DNA of 64,000 nt from Letharia columbiana (taxonomy: Eukaryota > Ascomycota > Lecanoromycetes > Lecanorales > Parmeliaceae). A model generated the notes under the pieces. The model was not told where the DNA came from and ran no database searches. It saw nothing but the letters and a program-made list of their open reading frames with translations. The position numbers and the translations under genes are program-made. The stretch lies in contig NW_023501109.1 in assembly GCF_014066305.1 (NCBI RefSeq), positions 1-64,000 on the forward strand, read 5' to 3'. This document shows positions 46,385-57,228 of the stretch, piece by piece. The first letter of the stretch is position 1. Each line of letters starts with the position of its first letter.

Positions 46385-48057
46385 ATGTATAACAGCCTTG
46401 GACCAGCGACAAATACGCGGGACACGCAGAAGTGTAGCGTCTGCCGACATCGAAGGAAAAAGGTGAGAAGAGCCGGGCCGGGATTTATCCGAGACAGTAA
46501 TAATCGGTGACTAATTCTCTGCTGTTCTCGCAGTGCAGCCCACATGACCGCGACTGGGAGAACAGTCAGCAGAGGTGCGACTTCTGCGAGACCCATCGCC
46601 TTCCGTGTGGACCAAATGTGAGGTATAGCGAGGACCTTGCAGTCATCCGGCGGCGTGAGGTGGTGTTTGGGAATGCAAATGCGGGCCGCAGCAGTCAAGC
46701 AGGAGAAAGACACTCAGAAGGACCAACAGCGCGGTCAGCGCTAAACGTTCCTGCTCCTGCCACGCGTTCTAGAAGAGGAAGAAACGTGGGCCCGCCGGAT
46801 GCTGGTAGCGCCGAAGATGGGAGAGAGCCGTTTGGCACTGAGTCCATCGCGGACCTTGAGGAGAAGGCTTTCTCAAAGTACGACCTCGCCAGCGTTGAAA
46901 GTACCCATTGGAATATACTGATTCGTGCATCTGTTCTCAGGGTTGACGATTTCCACGCTCTAGGAACCACTTTAGCATACGTGACTCAGCCCGCGTTTGT
47001 CTACTGTCCCTCTCATCGAGCTCAACAACCGTATCAAGACTTGTCGATCGAAGAAAAACTACATGAGCTTTCTATAAACATATATGACATCGCTGTCGAA
47101 GCTAGAGACCGAAATGAATCTCACCTGGCCCGATGGATACTCTTCGACCTTGTATTCGCTTTGGACCAGTACCGGTTGTTCGACACACGGAAACGAAATA
47201 TTTTGTTGAAGATAGCACGTATGTTCCAAGAGCTGCGTCATCCATGGCATTATGCACATGTCCTCTTGAAGATCGCCGGCATGTACAGAGGGCCAGCGTT
47301 GCCTACTCAGGAAGGCCCTTTCCACCTGTTGGCCGAATCTTCCCACCTGTTGGCCGAATCATTCCCCACCTCTTCAATGTCTATCAGGCGTGTCCTCGTA
47401 AATCGTTGGAATGAGACAGTTGGTGGTATTCATGTTGACTCGAACCTGAATGTGCCACCTCTACATGCCGCCGTACAACATCGAAACCCGAGCATCATCC
47501 TGGCACTCTTGTCAAACCCCAATGACTGTAGCTCCACGCCGCTAGCCCCGCCCCTGACTATGCCATCGAGGGTGGGCCAAGTGAGAGCCGACATAGACGA
47601 AAGGGATCTTAACAGTCGGACTGCTCTGTTTGCGGCAGTCGCCAATGGAGACGAGCCTTGTTGCTCTGCTCTACTTTATCACGGGGCCGACGCCAACATT
47701 CGTGATGACCATGGGCACACTGCTCTCGAGGTGGCAGTCAGAAGAGGCTATCTCAACATTGTGGACCTCTTAATCTATTACAAGGCGCTTGTGAATCCTG
47801 ATATCACAGGTTGCTCGTCTCTGCCATTGCACGCCGCCATCGAGAGCAGCGATTTGAGCAGCAACTTGCAGCTTAGGATCATCCACAGACTACTAGAGTC
47901 CGGTGCCGAGGCCTATCTTCGAAGACACGCGGACAACAAGCACGCGATAGATCTTGCTGTTGACCGAGGAGAGCACGAGCTGGCAGAAAGCATACGCCAG
48001 AGGGTCCCCAGCCTGAGCCAGAGCCACACTCCTTTCATGGGCCAAATCATCTCTTAG
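46385..48057 (+). CDS. Zn2Cys6-like zinc cluster fused to ankyrin repeats
   Basis: Exons 46385-46462 and 46534-48057 (71-nt intron GTGAGA...CGCAG) encode 533 residues. The intron splits an N-terminal cluster: CSVCRHRRKKC closes with the first Cys of exon 2, then 13 residues on, CDFCETHRLPC follows. This is a C-x2-C-x6-C / C-x2-C-x6-C binuclear zinc cluster with a long loop. A helical middle region follows (about 130-330) with an in-frame duplicated HLLAES unit (47322-47360). Four or five ankyrin repeats close the protein (VPPLHAAVQHRNPSIILALL, TALEVAVRRGYLNIVDLLIY). DNA binding through the cluster with ankyrin-mediated contacts is an inference. There is no fungal TF middle-homology domain. 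It is divergent from the NLR gene. Confidence 0.8.
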
Positions 48058-48947
48058 GCCGGAGGCCGCACGTAGATCTATGTCATCATGTTATCGAACC
48101 TAACTGTCGTCCCCGGAGTGTTCCTATGCGACTCATGTATAGACTGCTTGGCGAATTCAAATCTGACGGATTAGGAATGATCTTTCTTACGAGCCCTACG
48201 ATTCTTACGAGCTCTACGTTTACGACTACATTTCAACGTCAACATTAGGCGGCTAGCAGTCCTAGGTTTGGCCGTCTCAGCGCTGGGTTTTGATGCAATG
48301 ATGCAAACATCCGCAGCGAATTTCTTTAATTTATATTCAGCCGTTAGAATCTCGTGCCAGACAGCGTTGGAAGATTCTTTGGTCTAGTCCGCTTAAAAAA
48401 TCTAGAGGCCTTTCGAGGGTACGGCTCACGCATAACAACAGCGACTAAGTTCCACTGTCAAATAAATATTCAAGAGGTACTGATATATAAAAGCACGAAC
48501 CAATAAAATGTCCCGCAGGCTGTGCCAACCGCTGTATCCATGCTATCGGTTTGGATTCGTCACTTTCGCGATTCTGAGTTGCGCGTTTACCTTCTTTTTT
48601 GTCAGGACGGGTTTGCCTACCAGGGAAGTATTCGAAACCTGATGAGATTGTGCTTGTATTTGGGCATTCTCACCGGCTCAAAGCACTGCCATTGTTATAA
48701 TTAAGCAACTTGCGTAGAGGGGGACAATTCTGAAAGGCTTCCTCTCCATTTTGGACACACTTGTATTGGTATCGACCAGAACAGGTTGAGTGTTCATCTC
48801 AAGGAACACACTATGATGCCTGTTTGAGGCAGGCAAAAGGGCGATCATGAGAGCGGTAATTGAATCTCCCTCTAATCCTAGATACCTATGACTACATAAG
48901 ACTGATAACCACAGGTAACCGGAAAACGTCTCATCCGGAAGCTGCAA
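48058..48947. other. Intergenic region
   Basis: No supported gene. Two copies of CTTACGAGC.CTACG lie next to each other at about 48186-48220. The stretch is somewhat AT-rich near 48330-48530. Confidence 0.35.
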
Positions 48948-50435
48948 CTATGCAACTCTGGCTTTGACTGTGGCAATGGTGTTTCCGAACGGATTTGGAG
49001 TAGCATGACCCAGCATGAGATCTTTGCGATTCGGCACACACAGCGGCTTACCATCAAAGGGCTCGAAATCGAACGCCATCAAGAGGGTTCCGACGGCTCC
49101 GGGCACTATCGTGCGAGCAAAATGGCGTCCCAGACAGACGTTGCCGCCGCCTCCGAACGCTTGAAAGATGTCGGGCATCTGAGTCTCGGGATAACGCACG
49201 CCCAGGAACCGGTCCGGGATGAATTTGTCGGCATCCTTTTCAAGCTGGAGGTGTGGATGGCGACGCCTAAACCCCAGATGAAGTTGCCCTTGCGGAGGAA
49301 GTACTCGGTGTTGTCCTCCTTAATTGTCAGGGGATAGCCCTGCTCGATCCGACGGATTGTCACGCCCACGGCAATCCATCGCAGTACTTCGAGGGGTGGC
49401 AATCTTTGCCTATTCGTAGAGTGTCAACAGACCTTCGGCCTTGATCGTCGTGCTTCGTTATATGTTCATCAAGTTCGCTTCGAATGCGTGCCAGGGGTTC
49501 AGGGTCGTGAAGGATGAAGGATAGGACGGCAAAGGTAACAGTGGCCGAGTTATCGAATTGTCCAACACTTTGGGACACCGCCATGCGAGCCAGTTCGCGC
49601 CGGTCCAGCCCAGTCTTCTCGAAGACTTTTGCGCGGTCTCGTGCGAGGCGGCTTGCGGTCTCGAACCCGCCATTCTCATCATACTCGACAAAAGCATCAA
49701 CAACTTTCTCGCGCGCTTCGGCTCCACGACGGGCGAAGATACGAGGGAAGTTGTACTTCAAAAAATTGTAACTTCGGTTGAATGTCCAGAATTGTTCCCA
49801 TAAGATAGGATTGTTGCAGTATGGACTCTTTGGACCCCGGGCGCCTCGCGACACGGAGTCTGTGATCGACATGCGCAGCCACTCCCAAAGATCCACTTTT
49901 CCATGACCACTCTTGACGGACGCCATGAGTGACTCAATGAACGGATCCGATGCTGCGACGAAGTCTTCCTGCATGGCGTCTAGACTAGTTCCAAGTGACA
50001 TGGCCCTCAATTCAATTTTATGATAATCGTGAACGAAGCCAAGGCCATTCCCCACGTCGGCATGATCGACACCCTTGAATAAAAGCTCGGTGGCTTTCTT
50101 GGGCTGACCGCCCATATTCGCCATGACGAGAACTGCAATCCATCCCAAGCCCATATACTTTGACCTTGATTGTATGACTTGAGTCATTTCGGGAGAATTG
50201 ACAACAATATGCCAGTCGAGAACGGCGACGGTGAAGATTCCATGGGGCACCTTATGCATGTTCTCGGCGGCTAAAGTGTCAAGGATATGAGTTCCATGTC
50301 GCAAGAATTTCCAGACGCTGCATGCACCAACGGGGGTTCTCGCTGCTGAGTTACTTGCGAATGAATTTGTTTCGGTCTTATAAAATCGATACGACTGGCA
50401 ACCGCAACCGCGAAAATCAACAGGTACGTTGCCAT
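48948..50435 (-). CDS. Cytochrome P450 broken by three apparent frameshifts
   Basis: The start is the ATG at 50435 (MATYLLIFAVAVASRIDFI), a membrane anchor, and the stop is at 48948; the span fits a 496-residue intronless P450. Seen in order: a Pro-rich hinge (REPPLVH), an I-helix region (SVGQFDNSATVTFAVLSFIL), ExxR within PLEVLRW, a PERF-like FIPDRF segment, and the haem-binding loop FGGGGNVCLGRHFA with its Cys ligand. The frame changes near 50318-50325, 49397-49405 and 49241-49256, each equivalent to one missing base, with no introns that fit. All catalytic motifs survive, so it is either a recent pseudogene or a victim of assembly indels. It resembles the CYP7/CYP8-like fungal P450 group. 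The substrate is unknown. Confidence 0.7.
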
Positions 50436-50550
50436 CTTGGCAGGCGAGGAACCGACTGAAAGCCAAATTAGACGAAAGAAACAAAGTACACGTTGCCTGG
50501 GGTCAGTTACATTTCTCGAGGTTCGATGTGCGCAGGAACTTCTGGAGCTG

Positions 50551-50640
50551 CCCGTTGCTGACAGATGTGTTCAGCTGGGACAGCCCATTGTGAATGGATG
50601 TGTTTAGCTGGGATAGCCCGTTGTAGATAGATGTGCTCAT
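50551..50640 (+). repeat. 33-bp tandem repeat (2.7 copies) upstream of the P450
   Basis: Units at 50551-50583, 50584-50616 and 50617-50640 share CCC.TTG......GATGTGTT.AGCTGGGA.AG. On the minus strand they form a 45-codon frame (50640-50503) with SIYNGLSQLNT/SIHNGLSQLNT repeats that ends 67 bp before the P450 ATG. It may be an upstream ORF or chance. No gene is supported elsewhere in 50436-51320. Confidence 0.6.
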
Positions 50641-51320
50641 CTTCAGAGGCAAAAGCTCAAGGCGAGCTCGCAACCCCGGATACTCAGTGTCTTGTTCGTG
50701 GTGGAAAACGAGCAGACGTACTTGGATCTCTCGTCGAGGGAAGATAAGGTATAGACAGATTAAATAAATCGATATCCGACCTTCCTGCCTTTCAGGCGAT
50801 GATAAGCATTGGTCTAGTAGGTGAGATGTTGCATGGATAGTCAAGGCAGGCGATACGTCAATGCTCTTCATATGTCACGTTGTCTCCGACTCCCATGACT
50901 GAAGATTGAGTGGCTATCGAAGCTTAGGGTATCCACCTCTCAGACCCTGCAAAAGCCTCAAACATATCCCTTTCTCTAATTTCCAAATCGTGGGACTGGG
51001 CGTTGGTGCACGTGCCGCGGGATTGAGCGGGCGCACAGCAGTGAGTAGTGGTTCCTCCATAACCTCGCTCGCAATCAATACTCATGTAAGCTGCGGACGG
51101 GAGAGTGAGTGTAAAATGTCTTGGCAGCTAGGGCTAAGCCCCGGTATTTTACACGAAATTTGCCAGCCGATGGGATACGATGAATACCTACTCGTATCCC
51201 AAATACTCTGCCTAGAGGCTTCGTGTTGACGGTGACATCTTTCAACGGTCTTTGGGTTAAATCAATCACCGACAATAATACTTCAGCCTTTCCAAGCTCA
51301 GTCTTAATCCTGGACGCATC

Positions 51321-52038
51321 ATGTCCGGCGCGTCATCTCAGCCTGGTCACCGCCGGCCAGTATGGGGTCGAAAGAAAGACATGTTCTACATCGTCTTCCT
51401 CTTTCTGGTGGTCTTCCTCGCATTGAGTATGTCGTCCTCTTGAAACCCATCAATCTCACCTTAGCTGGCTTAAGCTCGAAGGTCAATGGTTTTCTGATCC
51501 ATTGAGGCCCACACAGCAATCGACTTCGTGCCATTGTACCCAGTAGAATTACCTTCGTGGGCGACGGCGCTACACGACTACTATCGTATGAATTACAACG
51601 ATCCTCTCTACGCGAAAGACCCGCCGTTCTTTCGGCTGTACGTCTTTATCGAAGCAATATACTCGGTTCCGACGTGCATATGGGCAATTAGAGGTCTTAT
51701 CCAAGGTACTTCGCGGCTCACGGGACGGCGCCTCGAGAGTCGGGCAACTAACGGCGCTGAAAGATAACAACATGGTTCCGGTGTATCTACTCGTCTTTGC
51801 GACGCATCTGGTAACATCCACCCTCGTTTGTTTCGTGGAAGTGTTGGCTACAAAGGACTGGCCGAAGGAAGACATCAACAAGAACCTCCCTGGATATGTG
51901 ATTTTCTTCGCCGTTGGTGTGTCCCACCTTTGCCGGCAGCCAGTGACTCATGATAATCTTGGCCTAGCGTCCGTCTTGTGGGTGGACATGTTCTCGCGCG
52001 TAAAAACAGCCTTGAAAGGGAAAACGAAGTTGAGTTGA
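51321..52038 (+). CDS. EXPERA (EBP/TMEM97-like) membrane protein
   Basis: Exons 51321-51426, 51517-51705, 51764-51916 and 51968-52038 encode about 172 residues. The third intron (GTGTGT...CCTAG, 51 nt) is in frame and optional; removing it places WVDMFSRV directly after the last helix, as in relatives. Four hydrophobic helices are visible. Conserved EXPERA features are PLYPVELPSWATALHDYY, DPLYAKDPPFFRLY and IEAIYSVPTCIWAI; the acidic residues align with those at the sterol-binding/isomerase site of the family, which covers sterol isomerase EBP and TMEM97. Branch points (CTAAC in intron 2) are canonical. It sits between a P450 and an MFS fragment, so a role in lipid or terpenoid metabolism is possible but unproven. 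Confidence 0.75.
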
Positions 52039-52366
52039 GTGAGTTATCAAATCCCAGAGAGGGGGTTGCTGTCGTCTACCGGGTAGGTCACCAGCCTAAG
52101 CGATCGTGAAAAGACCACATTTGTAATGCGGAAGGATCGGCAACCGGCCATTTTTACGGTTGGAAAAGTCTAGGCGACAAAGAAACGCCAACAGGCTCCA
52201 CCAGGCTGAAGTGGTCGAAGCAGCTTAGAGAAATACTTGTAATGCGAGTGTCCTGTCGTGCAAATCGAGGTAATTTTGATCGATGTCGCTTCGAACGAAC
52301 GCTGCATCAGATCTTCTCAAGATCATACATTTACAGGGCAATAGTAATGACGTCCTAAGTCATCTA

Positions 52367-53056
52367 TCAAGAACTTGTTTCCTTCTTGACGCTCCTCCAC
52401 TCCATACCTACCGCAAGCACAAATCCAAGGATCGAAAGCCCCATAGGAACCCAAAAGGTTCCAGCAATGGCTCCATTATAAGCTTTCAGCACCGCTGGCA
52501 GCAGATCCTCCGGCACTTCCGAGCAGAACGCAGCTGGACCTGTTTTTGCAATCTTTCGTGTTTGAGGAGAGAGATCCTGGATTGCGGCGAGCTGGTGCTG
52601 TGAGCCGTTTGTAAGGACAGCCTGCGCGACACATACGAAAATTGAACATCCCAAGGTCTGGCCTAGCAAGACGGGTGCTGAGCCTTTTGGGATGTCTTCC
52701 TTTGGCAAGACGGTCTGTACCGCCACGAGTGGTTGCTGCAAACTGATGCCAGCGCCGATGCCGAAGAGAATCTGGAAACCTGCGAATGTGCGAAAGGAAG
52801 TGTTGGTGGATGTTGTACTAAGAAAGCCTGCGCCTACTGCTTCTATCAAAGCCCCCCAAAACATGAAGGGGGTGTAGTACCCTAGCTTTTCGACGCACAC
52901 ACCAGTGAGGCCGGCCGATACTGTTGTTGCGAGAACCATCGGCAGCGTGCGGACCCTGGATTTTTCGGCAGAAACCCCACGTGCGACCTGAAACCAAAGC
53001 GGAATATAGAAAGCCGCTGCAGTCATCGCTCCCGCTATATAGGCCGAGTGGAGCAC
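52367..53056 (-). pseudogene. C-terminal half of a DHA2-type MFS transporter
   Basis: The frame starts inside the protein with no ATG (AYIAGAMTAAAFYIPLWFQV, then RTLPMVLATTVSAGLTGV) and continues through about six membrane helices to EWRSVKKETSS. This is the second half of a DHA2 efflux pump; the LPMVLATTVSAG block is diagnostic. The N-terminal half, with motifs A and C, is absent: upstream sequence to 53501 shows no related reading in any frame before the next gene. I therefore call a 5'-truncated pseudogene. Confidence 0.7.
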
Positions 53057-53501
53057 GCCGCTAAAACGGTGAGCGAGCCTCGAAGACGCTTGGGGTTTTC
53101 TTGAGATCGGAGAGCGTTGAGGTGGGGTTGGGGTTTCGCCTTCTGCGAGGATAGATTTCGGAAAGACGAGCGGAGCGGGTCTGCAAGCCTATGGGGAGGA
53201 GGGCGGTGGACGTTGACTGGTCTTTAGAACGACGAGCTTTGGCGTACCGTGAGGTCTGCAACGTTGTATGATGGCACGTTTGAAAGGTAGTGATATTTTG
53301 AAGTAGGAGATTTCCTTTTACAGCGGCAGTAAAGCTCCGCAGGCGGGTGTTGAGATTGTGTCGCTGGTCGGAACCGAGGAAGATGAGTTGTGCTCGATCA
53401 AGATTGAAGTGAAGAGCCGATTGTTGTTCTGGCTCAGACGTGCAATTTCGCAATGTTTTCTATTATTGTATCTGTTGATCGAGTTTTGCTCTCAACTCCT
53501 A

Positions 53502-54763
53502 TCAAAGCTGCGTCTGTTTCCCAGTCCTCATCTGCGACCGCTCCCTCTTATACTCCGCCAGCCTCTCCTTCGCAAATTGCACCGCATCATGCCCGGCCAA
53601 GAACTGCATGTACTCCGCCCTCCCCTCAACCCCAGTCCCCTCCGCAGTCTGCCTCGCCCTCTCCCTCAGCCTCGCCACTCTCGGCTTTCTCACGTCCTCA
53701 CACAACTTCAACAGTCCCGGAATCTCCTTCCTCTCCACGTCCCTCTCGAGAAACTCAGAAAGCGTGATGGCGTCTTCAATCGCCATCGACGCGCCCGAGA
53801 AACTATGCGGCAGGACCGGGTGACACGCATCCCCCAGCAACGCGGTATAATTCCTGCTGCACCGCGGAAGCTCATCCATATCCATCAGCTGCCAGATGCG
53901 GAACCCTTCCGGGTCTGCCAGTTCCAGCAACCGGATAGCGCGCGGGTCCCATCCCTTGTGGACGTCGCGAACGGTCTCAAAAGAAACTTTGTGGTTGTAC
54001 GAGGTCGCAGTCGCATTGTCTTGCTCTTGGTCGGCTTCCTTATCGGATAAATGGGCCGGGTGGCATATAGTCACGTTGAAGAGCTTGCCGTGGTCCACGG
54101 GGTAGACGATGTTGATGATGGAGCCTTCGATCCAGGAGAACATGGTCAGTTCGTCACTGACCAAGGAGGACATGGTTGGTCGTTCTGGACAACAGATCTG
54201 GGGAGCATGAAGCGGATTGCATTTTGATTGGCGGTGCGTTTCGGGAAGTGTTTGGTGCAATCGATGATGGCTGGACGAATCGCGGAGTGGACGCCGTCTG
54301 CGCCGATGATGAGATCTGCGGAGACCGTCGCCCCGCTATCGAGCGTGAGACTTGTGTTGTCGACATCCACCGAGGTGACTTTGACGCCGGTCTCGATTTG
54401 GACGCCGCTTGAGCGCGCAGCGTCCATCAATTGTTTCACGAGCTGGGGACGATAAGCGAAGACCGAAGTGGCCTTCTTTGCCATCTCCGGATCTGTATTC
54501 TCGTTCGCCTCTCTGATCAGCTCGCCGTGTGAGTTGAATATGCGGGCCCTGTTGGCCGCCACGGCGCCACCGACGACGGTGTCGATGCCGAGGTGCTTCA
54601 GACAGCGATCGGAGTTTGGCGTGATCCTGAAAGCGTAGCCGACTTCTTGGCCGGTCGTTGAGCGCTCGTAGATGGTGACGCGGTGGCCGTTGCCTGCGAG
54701 CCCGATGGCTGCGGCGGGGCCGGCGATGCCTGCGCCGACGATGATGATGTTGAGGGGGGCCAT
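53502..54763 (-). CDS. FAD-dependent aromatic-type monooxygenase, one frameshift
   Basis: From the ATG at 54763 (MAPLNIIIVGAGIAGPAAAI) the Rossmann GxGxxG motif binds FAD. The DG motif is LIIGADGVHSAIRP and the second FAD motif is ALLGDACHPVLPHSFSGAS. This is the salicylate-hydroxylase-like/PHBH family that hydroxylates aromatic rings with NAD(P)H and O2. The frame changes near 54168-54182 (GACCAACCATGTCC on the minus strand), between RSVVQNDQP and SSLVSDELTMFSW; one missing base would restore about 420 residues. No intron fits. The protein lacks a signal peptide or C-terminal anchor. It is divergent from the Zn2Cys6 regulator 700 bp away, a typical cluster arrangement. Confidence 0.75.
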
Positions 54764-55462
54764 TCTCTCTGTTTTCGTTGAATGGGTGTCGGCAGGAAAT
54801 AGCATGGTATGATGTGAAAGGAGAAAGTTGGTGGATTGGAGTTCCGATCAGGAGTGTCTAGGAGCGTTTCCTATGCACTTTATACCTTAGGTAGGAGTTA
54901 CCAAGACTCGAAGTGTAGAGGTCGGCACCAAGAGTCCTGGAACCAGCCATAGTTCTGCCGTCGGACAGCAAGCCTGTGGTGGTGGATCTTACTTTATGAT
55001 TATTTTCTGAGGGCGCATGAAATGAGCTTTAGTGAACTTCGGACTTTTTGTTTGCGGGTAGGATACGGGGCATTGAGTCCTTGATACAGGATCCAGGACT
55101 TTTGCTTTTCGACCTCCGTAGTCCGTACCGTACTCGTTTATCTCGCAGCTTGGCACCCTGAACGGGTATAGCGGCCTCGGAAAGTATCTTCTTTAGCCGC
55201 GGATAAATTGGAAAATGTCGACCGCGTGAGAATTTACAATGACTTTCCAAAGTTTTGCAGGATCTCTATACACCTTTCTCCATCCGACATCGCTATCGTT
55301 ATCTCTATCCCTATCAAGTCCTAGCAAAAAGCAAAAGTAGTTGACGCAGCGTGCACCCGACCGGCAACTGGATTCACATTGGCATTAGCCGTTTGGAGCA
55401 CAAAGAAGGTTGCAAAGATTACGAGAGTAAAGGGAACTCGTGCAATCGATTAGCCGTTAGTG

Positions 55463-57228
55463 ATGCCTGGAATTCCCGGCAGGTCCAAAGGCTGCACCAC
55501 CTGCAGGAGGCGCAAAGTTCTCGTTAGTAACCAGAAACTGTTTGCCAATATTGATGACTAAAGTATAAGTCAGTGTGATCAAGAGGTGCCGTCTTGCGCT
55601 CGGTGTACCAAGGGCGGAAGAACATGCGAGGGATACGAACGCTACCCGGTCTTCCTCAACCGCACTGCACGAGGCCCTGAAAAGCGGCATAGGCTAGATG
55701 AAGCGAAATATGTTACCTTTCCAAGTTCGGAGCAAGCTGTTGTCTCCATCAACGATTGGGGCCTGTTCCCCGGAGCCTTAGCAAATTCAGAAGACGATCG
55801 CATGCTTTTCCAACTCTCTGCTACGCCAGCCTTTGAGAGCCAAATCGTAGCCCTCTTTTTCCAGAGATACTTGCCAGCGGATGATTGTGTTCAAGTTGGC
55901 TACGCAAAGAGTGATTGGCTTCAGCAAGCAATAGGACTCCAGGACCCTGGAGAGGCACTGCACCTATCCCTCAAAGCCATATCTATGACCACAATAGGAC
56001 GCTTGTGTAAGGATGACAGACTGGCTTTTCAAGGTGCAAATTTCTATGGGAGTGCTTTACAACAACTTCGAAAAGCTCTCCAATCTGAAGTTACAGTATG
56101 GCACGATGAGACACTTGCAGCCAGCTTCGTCTTGGCACTTTATGAGGCGAGTTTATTTCAGACCTGCTCTTCCTCTTCCAGATAATAGCGTGACTCATGC
56201 TAACCTCTAAAAGCTCTTCGGAACAGAGTCAGCCCTAGCTTCAATGCAGGCATGGGATAGACACATGTCTGGCTTAGAAGAGCTGATCTCTATGCGGGGA
56301 CCTCAACCTTCGCATTTCCCCTTTGGGCAGGAGATGTTGGAAGACATTCGCTCTTCAATGGTAAATGCAAATGTCATTTCCATTCTAATAGGCCAGGACT
56401 GACTAGCTTTCACAGATGCTATCATGCCTAGAACACCGCAGGACGTCAGTCCTTGCAGATGGGAGATGGCTAGTCGGACCCTGGGATGAGACTTCAAATA
56501 GTACACATTCTCGATTATTCGATAAAGGCTTTGCTTTGGCGAGACTACTGCAAGAATTTGATAATGCAAACCTTGCTAGCGTCGGTACCAGCATCTCGAC
56601 ACTGTCACATTGCCTACAACTCGCCCTCGATATGCATACCGATCTAGAAAAATGGTATGAGGAATTCCTTACCAGTTCACCATCGCCTTCGTATTGGCCG
56701 ACACCACCATCTACCTTTACCATAGCTCAACGACAAGTCGCGGACTCGGGCCCAGGAGGGCTTCCGTTGCTTTGTTATCCAAACCTCATGGTGGCAAGCA
56801 ATACCGTCACTCTCTGGGCCCTGAAGCTTGTTCTCAGCAGTGAGATCGCTACTATATGCCAAATCATCTTATTAACCAATCGCAAAGCTCGTGCCGACTC
56901 TACCGCTACAGATCCTACTGCGTCTCTCATGCTGACCTCAATGGCCCAGCGCACAGAGGCCCAACACAGCGAAGAACAACGTATGACTCTAGCAAGCGAT
57001 ATCGCACGCTCGTTGCCTTACTGCCTCAACCGAACCACGGGCCTGCTAGGCCCTAGGAGAGCCTTCTTCGCTTTACGCACAGCAATGGCTACGATTCGAC
57101 GCAGTCCGGGCCCAGAAATGGAGTGGGGCCGGGCAGCTATTGCGAGGATGGAAACCAAGTCAACCCTCCTGGAGCGATGCAGCTCCATCCATACTTCCTT
57201 GGGTCTTGCGGATATGAGGGACTCGTAA
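55463..57228 (+). CDS. Zn2Cys6 fungal transcription factor
   Basis: Exons 55463-55522, 55574-56146, 56214-56360 and 56416-57228 keep one frame for 530 residues. The DNA-binding cluster spans intron 1: CTTCRRRKVL joins CDQEVPSCARC and TCEGY, giving C-x2-C-x6-C-x6-C-x2-C-x6-C. Intron 2 (56147-56213) starts with GC instead of GT (GAG|GCGAGT...GCTAAC...AAG); it is the only choice that keeps frame and joins LALYE to LFGTESALA. The C-terminal part matches the fungal-specific TF homology region (CLQLALDMHTDLEKWYEEFL, LWALKLVL). It begins 700 bp from the divergent monooxygenase and may regulate it or the neighbouring P450. No frameshift was found. Confidence 0.8.

Noticed and set aside
48948..50435. 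Three introns in the P450
   Set aside because: Conserved protein is continuous across each junction and the needed change is one base, not a removable segment.
53358..54050. 230-codon plus-strand frame
   Set aside because: Antisense shadow of the FAD monooxygenase; Arg/Leu/Pro-rich composition typical of such shadows.
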